Assembly (NCBI GenBank): GCA_964424335.1
Contig: CAYRIY010000050.1
Coordinates: 1 to 25,792 of the forward strand
Origin: CAYRIY01 sp964424335
GTDB taxonomy: Bacteria; Bacillota; Limnochordia; DTU080; RSA5
Length of the DNA: 25,792 bases
Direction: 5' to 3'
Below the pieces are notes generated by a model that saw only the letters and a list, made by a program, of their open reading frames with translations, searched no databases and was not told the origin of the DNA. The first letter of the stretch is position 1. The number at the start of each line of letters is the position of its first letter. The position numbers were made by a program, and so were the translations under genes. This document shows positions 7,906-15,237 of this stretch, in pieces.

Positions 7906-9150
7906 TTGCCTAAGAGAGTCATCGGATTTGTGGCGGTAGCGCTCCTCGTCGGTCTCATGGCCGCGTCGACATTGGCGGCGCCGGTGAAAGTGACGTTTTG
8001 GCACGCTTCAGGGGGCGAGCACGGTGTTGTGCTCGATCAACTCGTCGCTGAGTTTAACGCTTCTCAGGATGAGGTCCAAGTAGAGGCCGCGTATCAAGGC
8101 GGCTACGGCACCTTGATGCAAAAGCTGATGGCCGCGGTCGCGGCGGGCGACCCGCCCACGCTGACGGGTACGTACAACAATTGGACGTCCGTGTTTATCG
8201 ACGCCGATGTCATCGTTCCCCTCGAGCGGTTTATCAACGATCCCGCGGTGGGATACAGCGAGGCCGAACTCCTCGACTTCTTCCCGGCGTTCATCGATGC
8301 GAACAGTTGGGATGGGCTCCTTTACACGCTGCCGTTCAACAAGAGCGTCCAGGTGTTGTATTACAGCAAGGACCTTCTTGATCGAGCGGGCGTCGACGTT
8401 CCCCGCACGATGGACGAACTGGCCGAAGCGGCCCGTGCGGTCAAGGAGAAGACGGGTGTCCACGGACTCGTCGCGAGTGCGGATATCGACACGTTCTCGG
8501 CGTTCTTTAGAGCCTTTGGCGGTGAATGGCTCGACGAAAAGGGCCAGCCCGCGTTCCACGGCGAGGCAGGCGTCCGTGCCGTCAACTTCATACAAGAGAT
8601 GCTCAGTGAGGGATCCGCGTATTTGTTCGACGGGTACCTCGACGACGAGTTCAACAAGGGCACAGCGGCTATGTTCATTCACTCGAACGGCACGATCCCT
8701 TGGGTAAGGGACGGCGCTTCGTTCGCCTGGGGTACCGCGCCGGTCCCGATGGGCGATGTCGAAGCGTCGACCGTGGCAGGACTCGACCTCGCGATCTTCT
8801 CCGACGCGAGCGAGGCAGAGCAGCTTGCCGCATGGTCCTTCGTGAAGTGGCTCCTCAGTCCCGAGGTGAATGCTCGCTGGAGCGTCGCCACCGGATACAT
8901 TCCGGTTCGACAGTCCACCTTGGAGACTTCCATCATTAAGGAGTACCTCGAAGTTGCGCCTCACGAAAAGGCCTCGGGAATCGAGAGCCTGTCGCGTCTC
9001 GTGTTCGACCCGGGAATCCCTGCTTGGAACGATATGCGGGGATACATTGGCGAGGCCCAGCAGCGCATCTTCTTGACCAACGTCGATCCCGCAAGAGCGC
9101 TTGCCGACGCCGCGCAAAAGTCAGCGCAGGCCATTCGGGACACGATGTAG
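7906..9150 (+). CDS. Sugar ABC transporter, periplasmic solute-binding protein (family 1, MalE/UgpB-like)
   Basis: 414 residues from a TTG at 7906-7908, chosen because GGAGGTGG stands six nucleotides before it and because the protein then starts with a normal signal peptide (PKRVIGFVAVALLVGLMAAS, cut near LAA). The mature protein opens VKVTFWHASGGEHG, the family's signature first strand, and continues with AGDPPTLTGTYNNW, a PFNKSVQVLYYSKDLLDRAG hinge region and, near the C-terminus, ATGYIPVRQSTL. No lipobox cysteine is present, so it is soluble in the periplasm. The first permease follows 31 nt after the stop. The ligand is probably an oligosaccharide or glycerol phosphate; the sequence does not say which. 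Confidence 0.88.
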   Translation: MPKRVIGFVAVALLVGLMAASTLAAPVKVTFWHASGGEHGVVLDQLVAEFNASQDEVQVEAAYQGGYGTLMQKLMAAVAAGDPPTLTGTYNNWTSVFIDADVIVPLERFINDPAVGYSEAELLDFFPAFIDANSWDGLLYTLPFNKSVQVLYYSKDLLDRAGVDVPRTMDELAEAARAVKEKTGVHGLVASADIDTFSAFFRAFGGEWLDEKGQPAFHGEAGVRAVNFIQEMLSEGSAYLFDGYLDDEFNKGTAAMFIHSNGTIPWVRDGASFAWGTAPVPMGDVEASTVAGLDLAIFSDASEAEQLAAWSFVKWLLSPEVNARWSVATGYIPVRQSTLETSIIKEYLEVAPHEKASGIESLSRLVFDPGIPAWNDMRGYIGEAQQRIFLTNVDPARALADAAQKSAQAIRDTM

Positions 9151-9181
9151 GTCGGTATTTGCGGAAAACGTGATCGGGCGC

Positions 9182-10099
9182 ATGCAAGTTTCAGCGAAGC
9201 AAATTCGCAGGACCCGCCGTCGGCGGGTCCTGCGCCATGTCGAGGGATACCTCTACGTCCTGCCGGCATTCGCCATTCTCGCCGTCTTTCACCTATGGCC
9301 ATCGCTTTACACGTTCTATTTGAGTCTTTTTAACTGGAACTTCATCCGAAGGACGCCTACATACATCGGTTTTGAAAATTACGATCGGTTGATGGCCGAC
9401 GAGTACTTTTGGATTGCGCTAAAGAATACGGCGACGTACGCGCTCGGCGTCGTGCCGGCGAGCATTGCGATCGGGCTGGCACTAGCGCTCCTATTGAGCG
9501 ACATTAGACGGCTCTCGCCGCTTTACCGCGTGCTTCTCTTTACTCCTGTCGTGACGGCGGCAAGCGCTGCCGCTGTTATTTGGAAGTGGCTGTATGCGCC
9601 AGGCGAGGACGGCTTCTTCAACCTGATGGTCGGTTTGGTGGGGTTGGGACCTTTTCGATGGTTGCAGGATCCGGATCTTGCAATGCTCAGCGTCGTGATC
9701 CTCGGCATTTGGAAGAGCATCGGGTACAATGTCGTGATCTTTTACGCCGGTTTGCGCAACATCGCGCGTGAATACCGCGAGGCGGCCCGCATCGACGGTG
9801 CATCCACGTGGCAAGAGTTTCGCCGAATCATAATGCCGCTGCTCGCGCCGACGACCTACTTCGTCTTGATCGTCTCCGTGATCAGCTCGTTTCAAGTGTT
9901 CTCCCAGGTGTACGTGATGACGGGCGGGGGCCCCCTCAACCGGACCTTGGTGCTCGTTTACTACCTGTACGACCGGGCGTTTGCCTCATTTCGCATCGGG
10001 TACGCGGCTGCAATCGCCTTTGTGCTCTTTGCGATCATTCTTGGTCTCACGCTCCTGCAGCGGGCGATCTTGCAACATCGGATCCACTACGACCGCTAG
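9182..10099 (+). CDS. Sugar ABC transporter permease 1 (MalF/UgpA-type)
   Basis: 305 residues with six predicted membrane helices, beginning with YLYVLPAFAILAVFHLWPSL. The EAA loop that docks the ATPase is at about residues 200-221, starting EAARIDGASTWQEFRR. MTGGGPLNRT near the C-terminus is typical of this subfamily. Start is uncertain: ATG at 9182 or GTG at 9170 (after GCGGA); neither has a strong ribosome site. The arginine-rich N-terminus is encoded across a perfect hairpin at 9206-9234, and no in-frame start exists after it. It pairs with permease 2, 11 nt downstream. Confidence 0.9.
   Translation: MQVSAKQIRRTRRRRVLRHVEGYLYVLPAFAILAVFHLWPSLYTFYLSLFNWNFIRRTPTYIGFENYDRLMADEYFWIALKNTATYALGVVPASIAIGLALALLLSDIRRLSPLYRVLLFTPVVTAASAAAVIWKWLYAPGEDGFFNLMVGLVGLGPFRWLQDPDLAMLSVVILGIWKSIGYNVVIFYAGLRNIAREYREAARIDGASTWQEFRRIIMPLLAPTTYFVLIVSVISSFQVFSQVYVMTGGGPLNRTLVLVYYLYDRAFASFRIGYAAAIAFVLFAIILGLTLLQRAILQHRIHYDR
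9206..9234 (+). other. Perfect 14-bp-arm hairpin at the binding-protein/permease junction
   Basis: CGCAGGACCCGCCG (9206-9219), one T, then its exact reverse complement to 9234. It lies 55 nt after the binding-protein stop and inside the first codons of permease 1. There is no following T-run, so it is not a standard terminator. It is likely to act in the mRNA, protecting the upstream cistron or slowing permease translation. Confidence 0.7.
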
Positions 10100-10110
10100 G
10101 AAGGCGAGCA

Positions 10111-10974
10111 ATGGGTACGAACACGACCAACGCACGATCAGGAATCAGACCGACGAGGCCTTGGTGCTACTGGATCAGGCAAATTGCGCCGCACTTGGCG
10201 CTCGGCGCCGCTGCCGCGGCGGTTTGCCTTCCGTTTGTGTGGATGCTCATCACGAGCGTAAAGGTGCCCACCGACATTTTCAGCGGCTCGTTTTGGCCCT
10301 CCCGGTTTGCGTGGGAGAACTACCCGCGGGCCTGGCAGGCGGCGCCCTTCGGACGGTATTTCTACAATACGGCGTTCGTGGCGGTCGCCACCGTCGTGCT
10401 GCAGCTATTCACCTCAGCCGCGGCCGCGTTTGCGTTCGCGAGGCTCCGCTTTTTCGGTCGGGAAGTCCTCTTCTACATGATTCTCGCCACGATGATGGTC
10501 CCAGAGGAAGTGACGCTCGTCGCCAATTACATCACTTTGTACCGGCTGGGATGGCTTGACACCTATCAAGCCCTGATCATCCCTTGGGGGGCGAGTGGGT
10601 TTTCTATTTTCCTGCTGCGCCAGTTTTTCGCCGGTGTTCCCGACGATCTCGAGGATGCGGCCAAAATCGATGGCTGCAGCCGTTTTGGCTTCTTTTGGCG
10701 GGTGATGCTGCCGCTTTCGAGGCCCGCGCTCACGACCGTGGCCCTCTTTTCGCTCGTAGGCAGTTGGAACGCCTTCACATGGCCGCTTGTGGTCACAAAC
10801 AGCCAGGCGATGCGGACGGTCCAGGTCGGAGTTTCATACTTCGCCCAGGAACTCGGGACAAACTACACGCTGTTGATGGCCGCCGCCACCTTTACCGTCG
10901 TCCCCGTCTTACTCCTCTTTGCCGCCGTACACAAACAGTTTACCGAAGGCATCGCACGCAGCGGTTTAAAGTAA
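10111..10974 (+). CDS. Sugar ABC transporter permease 2 (MalG/UgpE-type)
   Basis: 287 residues from ATG at 10111, preceded by AGGAAGGCGAG; the frame is open further upstream inside permease 1, but that extension reads as out-of-frame sequence. Six membrane helices are expected. The subfamily-typical TSVKVPTDIF follows the first helix, and the EAA loop at 181-202 begins EDAAKIDGCSRF. The operon ends here with no ATPase gene, so the transporter must borrow a MalK/MsmX-type ATPase encoded elsewhere. A weak GC-rich stem (GGGC/GCCC at 10986-10998) followed by TTTGTGTTCTT may terminate some transcripts. Confidence 0.9.
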   Translation: MGTNTTNARSGIRPTRPWCYWIRQIAPHLALGAAAAAVCLPFVWMLITSVKVPTDIFSGSFWPSRFAWENYPRAWQAAPFGRYFYNTAFVAVATVVLQLFTSAAAAFAFARLRFFGREVLFYMILATMMVPEEVTLVANYITLYRLGWLDTYQALIIPWGASGFSIFLLRQFFAGVPDDLEDAAKIDGCSRFGFFWRVMLPLSRPALTTVALFSLVGSWNAFTWPLVVTNSQAMRTVQVGVSYFAQELGTNYTLLMAAATFTVVPVLLLFAAVHKQFTEGIARSGLK

Positions 10975-11077
10975 GGTTGCTCGGGGGGCAATCGCCCTTT
11001 GTGTTCTTCGGCGGTCTTCCAGGCATATAGTGAGCGTATGATTTTCTTAAACGGAAAGGTCCGAGGTGAGGCCGTTC

Positions 11078-11413
11078 ATGGGATCTCCACGGTTTCCGGA
11101 TATAAAGCGACCGGCATCCATACGGGAGATCTTGGGCCGCCTCCTTGAGACCGTCGCCCTGGAAGAGCTCGCCATCGCCAATTTGATCAACGCTGAAGCG
11201 GAGAAGATTCAGGCGGTGCTCAAAGAGGGCATCTCCGGGCCCGTTAGCCCCGAAGAACTGCGCGAGATCAACCTTTCTGTCTCAAAAGTGTTGGAGACGG
11301 CCGTGGCCAAAGAAGACCGCATCCAAAGAAGACTCCGGATGATCCTTTCGTTTGCATCGGAGGTCGGCCCGTCGGACGGTAAGGGAGACGGCGATTTGGA
11401 TGATGACTTTTGA
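11078..11413 (+). CDS. Small helical protein with acidic tail, paralogue 1
   Basis: 111 residues from ATG at 11078, behind GAGGTGA at eight nucleotides; a GTG at 11066 lies inside that ribosome site. The core is a helical pair: LLETVALEELAIANLINAEA, then SPEELREINLSVSKVL and EDRIQRRLRMILSF. The tail is acidic (DGKGDGDLDDDF). The ALEE-A-NLINAEAEKIQ pattern resembles a family of small proteins I recall from Firmicutes, of unknown function. No signal peptide or membrane segment is seen. It is followed 46 nt later by a diverged paralogue, and both lie downstream of the sugar operon. Confidence 0.65.
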   Translation: MGSPRFPDIKRPASIREILGRLLETVALEELAIANLINAEAEKIQAVLKEGISGPVSPEELREINLSVSKVLETAVAKEDRIQRRLRMILSFASEVGPSDGKGDGDLDDDF

Positions 11414-11459
11414 GTTTGAGTCGAATTTTTGAGGGCCTTGCACGTAGGAGGGGGAAGGC

Positions 11460-11960
11460 GTGCCTAAGCGCCGGGAGACCAAGAGGCGCGTCCGGCGCCG
11501 CAAGGGCGCCCGGACTCATAATGCGAAGAGTCCAGATGCGGAGTGGGAGCCCCGCGATGCGCTCGGAAAGGGCCAAAGCGGAGGTGTGGACGAGCTTCTC
11601 GACTTGCTCGCCGAGTCACCGATCTCTCGGCGCGACGCACTTGCCCAACTCCTCACCGGGTTTGCTGCAGCTGAACTCTCCCTGGCGGGCCTGATCAACG
11701 TCGAATGCGAGAAGTCCAAACGTGTAGCAAAGCGAATCTCAACGCCGTTCTCACCCGAGGAATTGATTGAGTATCAAAAGTCGCTCGCAGCCGTCATGGC
11801 TGAGCTGGTCAAAAAGGAAGAGCTCTTGCTAAAGAAGCTTAGACTCATACTTGCATACATAGGCGACGCGGACGGCGACCACGACGACGAATGCGACACG
11901 CATGATGACAAGTGGGACGACGAAATCGACGAGCTCGACTATAACGAAGACGAAGATTGA
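11460..11960 (+). CDS. Small helical protein with basic head and acidic tail, paralogue 2
   Basis: 166 residues from a GTG at 11460, five nucleotides after AGGAGGGGG. The first 20 residues are very basic (PKRRETKRRVRRRKGARTHN). The middle, about 60-135, aligns with the preceding gene: FAAAELSLAGLINVECEK, FSPEELIEYQKSLAAVM, then EELLLKKLRLILAYI. The last 35 residues are almost all Asp, Glu and His (DGDHDDECDTHDDKWDDE), possibly metal binding. No export signal is seen. The stop (11958-11960) directly touches the stop of the convergent gene (11961). Function unknown; a shared oligomeric structure with paralogue 1 is inference. Confidence 0.65.
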   Translation: MPKRRETKRRVRRRKGARTHNAKSPDAEWEPRDALGKGQSGGVDELLDLLAESPISRRDALAQLLTGFAAAELSLAGLINVECEKSKRVAKRISTPFSPEELIEYQKSLAAVMAELVKKEELLLKKLRLILAYIGDADGDHDDECDTHDDKWDDEIDELDYNEDED

Positions 11961-13259
11961 CTACTGGAACAAGTCGATGCCGGCGCTTATGCCAAGCCGG
12001 GTTTGGGGTGGGGATTGCGCCCCGCCCATAATGAAATCGACGTTGACCTCCAGGGGAAGCCTCATATTGCTTCGAAGCGTGAAGGGCAATTGACCGCCAA
12101 GAGTGAGGCGGAGGAGAACGCCGTTTGGGCCGCCCTCCCGCATGGGCACGGCCACGCCGACCCCGGTCCCGAAGTAGCTGTTCGAGGTCCTTTGCACCGC
12201 GCTCAAGGTCATCGAAATGTCCTCTTGGGGGACGAAGTCTAGGTCCATCGTCAACATTTGATTCCCGATCAGCGCCCCGAAAAAGGATGTAAGGACGTTT
12301 ACCGGGTTTGAACCCGCCTGAGGCAATGTTTGCGTCGTTGGGGTCGTCCGGATTTCGTGGGCCGGGGTAAGCCTCAGCCCAACCCGGGGCTGTCTTTGCT
12401 GTTGACCTGACAAGCTCATGCCTGCTCTAAGTCCTAAACTCGGCCCCGACACAGTCACTTCGACCCGCGGCAGCGTCGCCCCCGGCGCAAGGGGCCGGCC
12501 AAGGGGTTGCAGACTGACCTGCGCCTTTCCCGGGCTGATTCCCGTGACGAGGCCCCGCTCGTCTACGACGGCCCGAGCGTCGTCGTTGGTCTGGAATACG
12601 AGGGTGACGGTCGTGAGTGTACGGCCGAGGTCGTCGATGGCATATGCCTGAATCGGCGCCGAACCGCCCACAGGAATTCTAAGAACGCTCGGCACCACCA
12701 CGATCCTCGATATTGGCCGGGGAACGACGTCCGAATCGGGCGGGAACACCTGGGTGAGGAGTTGTTCGACGGTGTTGATCGCATCGCCCGCGTTATTCGA
12801 TCGTACCGTCGCCGCTCCGGCGAGGATGGGGGCCTCGGGGCCTTGGACAAACCGTTGTATGCTCACGACGACGGCCTGTTGAATTTGCGCTACGGTGCCC
12901 ACGATGACTTGGTCGGCGGTTCCGCGCCGCAGGATTTCGTCGACGCGGTCGAGCTCGCGTGTCCCTCGCGCCGGTACGGCGTCCCTCGATTCGAGGAGCG
13001 GATGGTCGAGCACTTCAAACTGGCCGGTTTGAACGAGCCGCCCTGCGATCGCACGGGGCAGAACGGAAGATAGCCGTGCCAGGTCGGTCTCGACGGCTTG
13101 AGGGATGACATTTCCTTGTTGGTCAAAAACCCAAAATGGAAGGACCGCAATACGATCAGGCGCCTCGTTGACTTGGGCGGCTGCGGATAGACTGGTGGCC
13201 GGGATCATCATCGCAAGGAGGAGGACCAAGAGTAACGGGAGTCTCAACTTATGTGCCAC
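11961..13259 (-). CDS. Exported envelope protein: TolB/CsgG-like domain, bacterial Ig-like domain, beta-barrel-like C-terminus
   Basis: 432 residues. GTG at 13257-13259 follows AAGGTGTGA. The signal peptide spans 1-28 (LRLPLLLVLLLAMMIPATSL). Residues 35-190 have the alpha/beta pattern of TolB-N/CsgG/LpoB-like domains: RIAVLPFWVFD, then AIAGRLVQTGQFEVLDHPLL and ADQVIVGTVAQI. Residues 200-290 are a BID_2-type Ig-like domain with RIVVVPSVLRIPVGGSAPIQ and VVDERGLVTGISPGKAQVSL. After a Gln/Pro-rich linker the last 130 residues alternate like membrane strands and end AGIDLFQ. The combination suggests an outer-membrane-associated scaffold. It is probably cotranscribed with the reductase 97 nt upstream. 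Domain names rest on pattern recognition. Confidence 0.6.
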   Translation of the reverse strand: MAHKLRLPLLLVLLLAMMIPATSLSAAAQVNEAPDRIAVLPFWVFDQQGNVIPQAVETDLARLSSVLPRAIAGRLVQTGQFEVLDHPLLESRDAVPARGTRELDRVDEILRRGTADQVIVGTVAQIQQAVVVSIQRFVQGPEAPILAGAATVRSNNAGDAINTVEQLLTQVFPPDSDVVPRPISRIVVVPSVLRIPVGGSAPIQAYAIDDLGRTLTTVTLVFQTNDDARAVVDERGLVTGISPGKAQVSLQPLGRPLAPGATLPRVEVTVSGPSLGLRAGMSLSGQQQRQPRVGLRLTPAHEIRTTPTTQTLPQAGSNPVNVLTSFFGALIGNQMLTMDLDFVPQEDISMTLSAVQRTSNSYFGTGVGVAVPMREGGPNGVLLRLTLGGQLPFTLRSNMRLPLEVNVDFIMGGAQSPPQTRLGISAGIDLFQ

Positions 13260-13356
13260 GTCGGATCACACCTTAGTTTTCATGCGGTTCAATCAAGGCT
13301 CTTGGGTAACTTTGACATTTATTGGTGAGCGCCTGCTGGTTGACGCGTTCCAAGCG

Positions 13357-14397
13357 TTAGGGAAAGGCGCGGACGTATTGCTTGGGTGGCGTGAATGATC
13401 CGCCGACGGCCTGCAGAGCGTGAATCGCCCAATATGGGTCGCGCAGCATGCCGCGCGCGACGGCGACCAGATCGGCATCGCCGTTTGCGACCGCCGACTG
13501 GGCGAGCTTGGGTTCGTCCAGCATCCCGACTCCGATCACGGGCGCCTGAAGGGCTTGCCTGATCGAGCGGGCCATCGGCAATTGATAGCCGGGGTAGTTG
13601 CCGGGGCCTCGCCCTGGGCCTGGCGCTCCTTCGCCGCCGCTCGATATGTGAAACATGTCGACTCCGGCCTCTTTGTACCGTCTGCAAAGCTCCGTGCTAT
13701 AGGCCAGATCGTAGCCGACCTCGGCGTACTCGACGGCAGAGATGCGAAAAAGGAGCGGCATACCCTCGGGCATCACGCTTTTCACGGCCTCGATCACTTC
13801 GACCCCAAACCTTGCCCGATCCTCGCCGTACACGTCAGTGCGCCGGTTGGTAAGCGGTGAATGAAACTGGTGGATGAGGTACCCGTGCGCGCCGTGGAGC
13901 TCGATCGTGTCGACGCCGGCTTCGATCGCCCGACGGGCCGCGCTGCGGAATTTCTCCACCATGAGCCCGACTTCGCTCGTTGTAAGGGCTCTGGGATTTT
14001 TGGAGTCCGAATCGTACGGGATGGCCGACGGGGCGACAGGCGTCTCGGCGTCTTTTGCCTTTCGACCCGCGTGGGCGATCTGTACGCCAATCTTGGCGCC
14101 GTAGCGCTTGACTTCCGAAATGATCCTCGCAAAGGCGGGGATCTGGTCGTCCGACCACAACCCGAGGTCAAAGTCGGTGATTCGTCCGTCGGGCTCCACA
14201 TCGGTCATTTCCATGATGATCAAACCGGTCCCACCGACGGCTCTCGATACGTAGTGAACGAAATGCCAATCGTTTGGACGACCGTCTTTGGCCGTAACCG
14301 AGTACTGACACATCGGGGCCATGACGATTCGGTTCCTAAGCGACAGATTCTTCAATGTAAACGGCGTGTCGAGCCGGACACGCGTCGATTCGCTCAT
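13357..14397 (-). CDS. Old Yellow Enzyme family NAD(P)H:flavin oxidoreductase (YqjM/NamA-like)
   Basis: 346 residues from ATG at 14395-14397, seven nucleotides after AAGGTGA; the frame extends to 14454 without a ribosome site. The FMN barrel starts RVRLDTPFTLKNLSLRNRIV. C30 and Y32 in MAPMCQYS match the regulatory Cys and Tyr of YqjM, the thermophilic-like OYE class. H168 and H171 in HGAHGYLIHQF are the substrate-binding histidine pair. SPLTNRRTDVYG and the closing GVGMLDEP...ARGMLRDPYW are family signatures. It is predicted to reduce activated C=C bonds of enones or nitro compounds using NAD(P)H in the cytoplasm. The physiological substrate is unknown. Confidence 0.92.
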   Translation of the reverse strand: MSESTRVRLDTPFTLKNLSLRNRIVMAPMCQYSVTAKDGRPNDWHFVHYVSRAVGGTGLIIMEMTDVEPDGRITDFDLGLWSDDQIPAFARIISEVKRYGAKIGVQIAHAGRKAKDAETPVAPSAIPYDSDSKNPRALTTSEVGLMVEKFRSAARRAIEAGVDTIELHGAHGYLIHQFHSPLTNRRTDVYGEDRARFGVEVIEAVKSVMPEGMPLLFRISAVEYAEVGYDLAYSTELCRRYKEAGVDMFHISSGGEGAPGPGRGPGNYPGYQLPMARSIRQALQAPVIGVGMLDEPKLAQSAVANGDADLVAVARGMLRDPYWAIHALQAVGGSFTPPKQYVRAFP

Positions 14398-14581
14398 GAT
14401 GATTTCACCTTTCTGATCTTCTCGTAATCCCGCGTCCCCCTTCGAATCTAACATTTTGTGGGTGGGGGCGCTACTTTTGAGTTGGTGACCTTCAATCGAT
14501 CGTTAGCGTGCGCAGAGCGCGGCCCGGCGATGCCAATTACAGTTCATTGGGATACGAATTCAAGACGAATCGACATGGATT

Positions 14582-14620
14582 TGCGATCGTCAGCAAACGC
14601 CTTCAGTGAAGGCGATCGCA
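14582..14620 (+). other. Structured element in the 344-nt divergent gap (14398-14741)
   Basis: TGCGATCG (14582-14589) is the perfect complement of CGATCGCA (14613-14620), enclosing CGCCTTC-AGT-GAAGGCG (14598-14614) whose last bases overlap the outer arm, so two folds compete. The rest of this gap between the reductase and the 133-residue gene shows no convincing gene; a 45-codon frame from ATG 14530 lacks a ribosome site. The element could be a leader structure for the downstream gene. Confidence 0.4.
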
Positions 14621-14741
14621 GGCGATTTGATCAATTGGCCTTGGCCGAGTGCGGGAAATGTCGGTAGAGCCTCCCTATGTCCGCCGTTCCGGTGCGGCAT
14701 ACCATGAGTTCGACCCTTGATCACTCGGGAGGTTATATTCT

Positions 14742-15143
14742 ATGATTCTTCAATTTACAACAGGATCTGTCGAGGATCGCCAGAGGTACGGCATCAACAT
14801 CAGCGTGCTGAATGCCGGCATCCAGGCGGCCAACGTGGCCTACGTCCTAAAAAAGTTCCTGGGGGATCAACTCGTCGAGGTCACAGAAGATCAAGCGAAG
14901 ATCGCTCCTCAGGAGGAGTCCGTGATCTTGGATGAGGTCGGCCTAAAGGACGTTCAGTGTGAAGTCGTCCTTAAAGTCGACTCGCCTTCATTGATCGTCA
15001 CCATCGTGGGGGAAGCTCGATACCCGGTTCATCTCCAAACGCACTTCGTCGACGACATTGACGAAGCGGGCGATGGCCAGGGGCCTCCGCCGAGGTCGAT
15101 CACCATGCTCTGGGGATACACGAGCAAAGGCGACCCGTTTTGA
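14742..15143 (+). CDS. Uncharacterised 133-residue protein
   Basis: ATG at 14742 stands behind GGGAGGTT, a strong ribosome site, and codon use agrees with neighbours, so it is a real gene. I do not recognise the family. A helix at about 21-40 (VLNAGIQAANVAYVLKKFLG) is followed by an acidic stretch and then alternating strands (DVQCEVVLKVDSPSLIVTIV, YPVHLQTHFV). The C-terminus is Pro/Gly-rich (GDGQGPPPRS). No signal peptide or membrane span appears, so it is cytosolic. It is monocistronic: divergent from the reductase and closed by the terminator at 15175-15211. Confidence 0.7.
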   Translation: MILQFTTGSVEDRQRYGINISVLNAGIQAANVAYVLKKFLGDQLVEVTEDQAKIAPQEESVILDEVGLKDVQCEVVLKVDSPSLIVTIVGEARYPVHLQTHFVDDIDEAGDGQGPPPRSITMLWGYTSKGDPF

Positions 15144-15174
15144 GTGTCGATTTCCTCCCGGTGACGTATAAAGC

Positions 15175-15211
15175 AGCAAAGAGGCATCCGCCAAGCGGAT
15201 GCCCTTTTGCT
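15175..15211. terminator. Bidirectional intrinsic terminator
   Basis: GGCATCCGC (15183-15191), loop CAA, GCGGATGCC (15195-15203), then CTTTTGCT. An outer stem AGCAAA/TTTGCT (15175-15180 and 15206-15211) extends it with one mismatch and one wobble. It serves the rightward 133-residue gene and, on the other strand, ilvD (stop at 15238), which would read a CTCTTTGCT run. Confidence 0.85.
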
Positions 15212-15237
15212 GGGAAGCTGTAGGTTATGCTAATGCG

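Noticed and set aside
8008..9117. 369-codon leftward frame opposite the sugar-binding protein
   Set aside because: It mirrors a clear family 1 binding protein, and a His/Arg/Val-rich product without motifs is expected by chance at this base composition.
9808..10110. N-terminal extension of permease 2 into permease 1
   Set aside because: The extension overlaps the permease 1 coding sequence in another frame; ATG 10111 has a proper ribosome site and gives a normal-length MalG-type protein.
14582..14620. GCGATCGC resembling the cyanobacterial HIP1 repeat
   Set aside because: It occurs as part of a local dyad and the octamer was not noticed repeatedly elsewhere; nothing else suggests a cyanobacterium.
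14458..14667. 69-codon rightward frame, or 45 codons from ATG 14530
   Set aside because: No ribosome site and no recognisable motif beyond a loose MPITVHWD opening; it contains the fold-switchable hairpin and is better read as leader or spacer.
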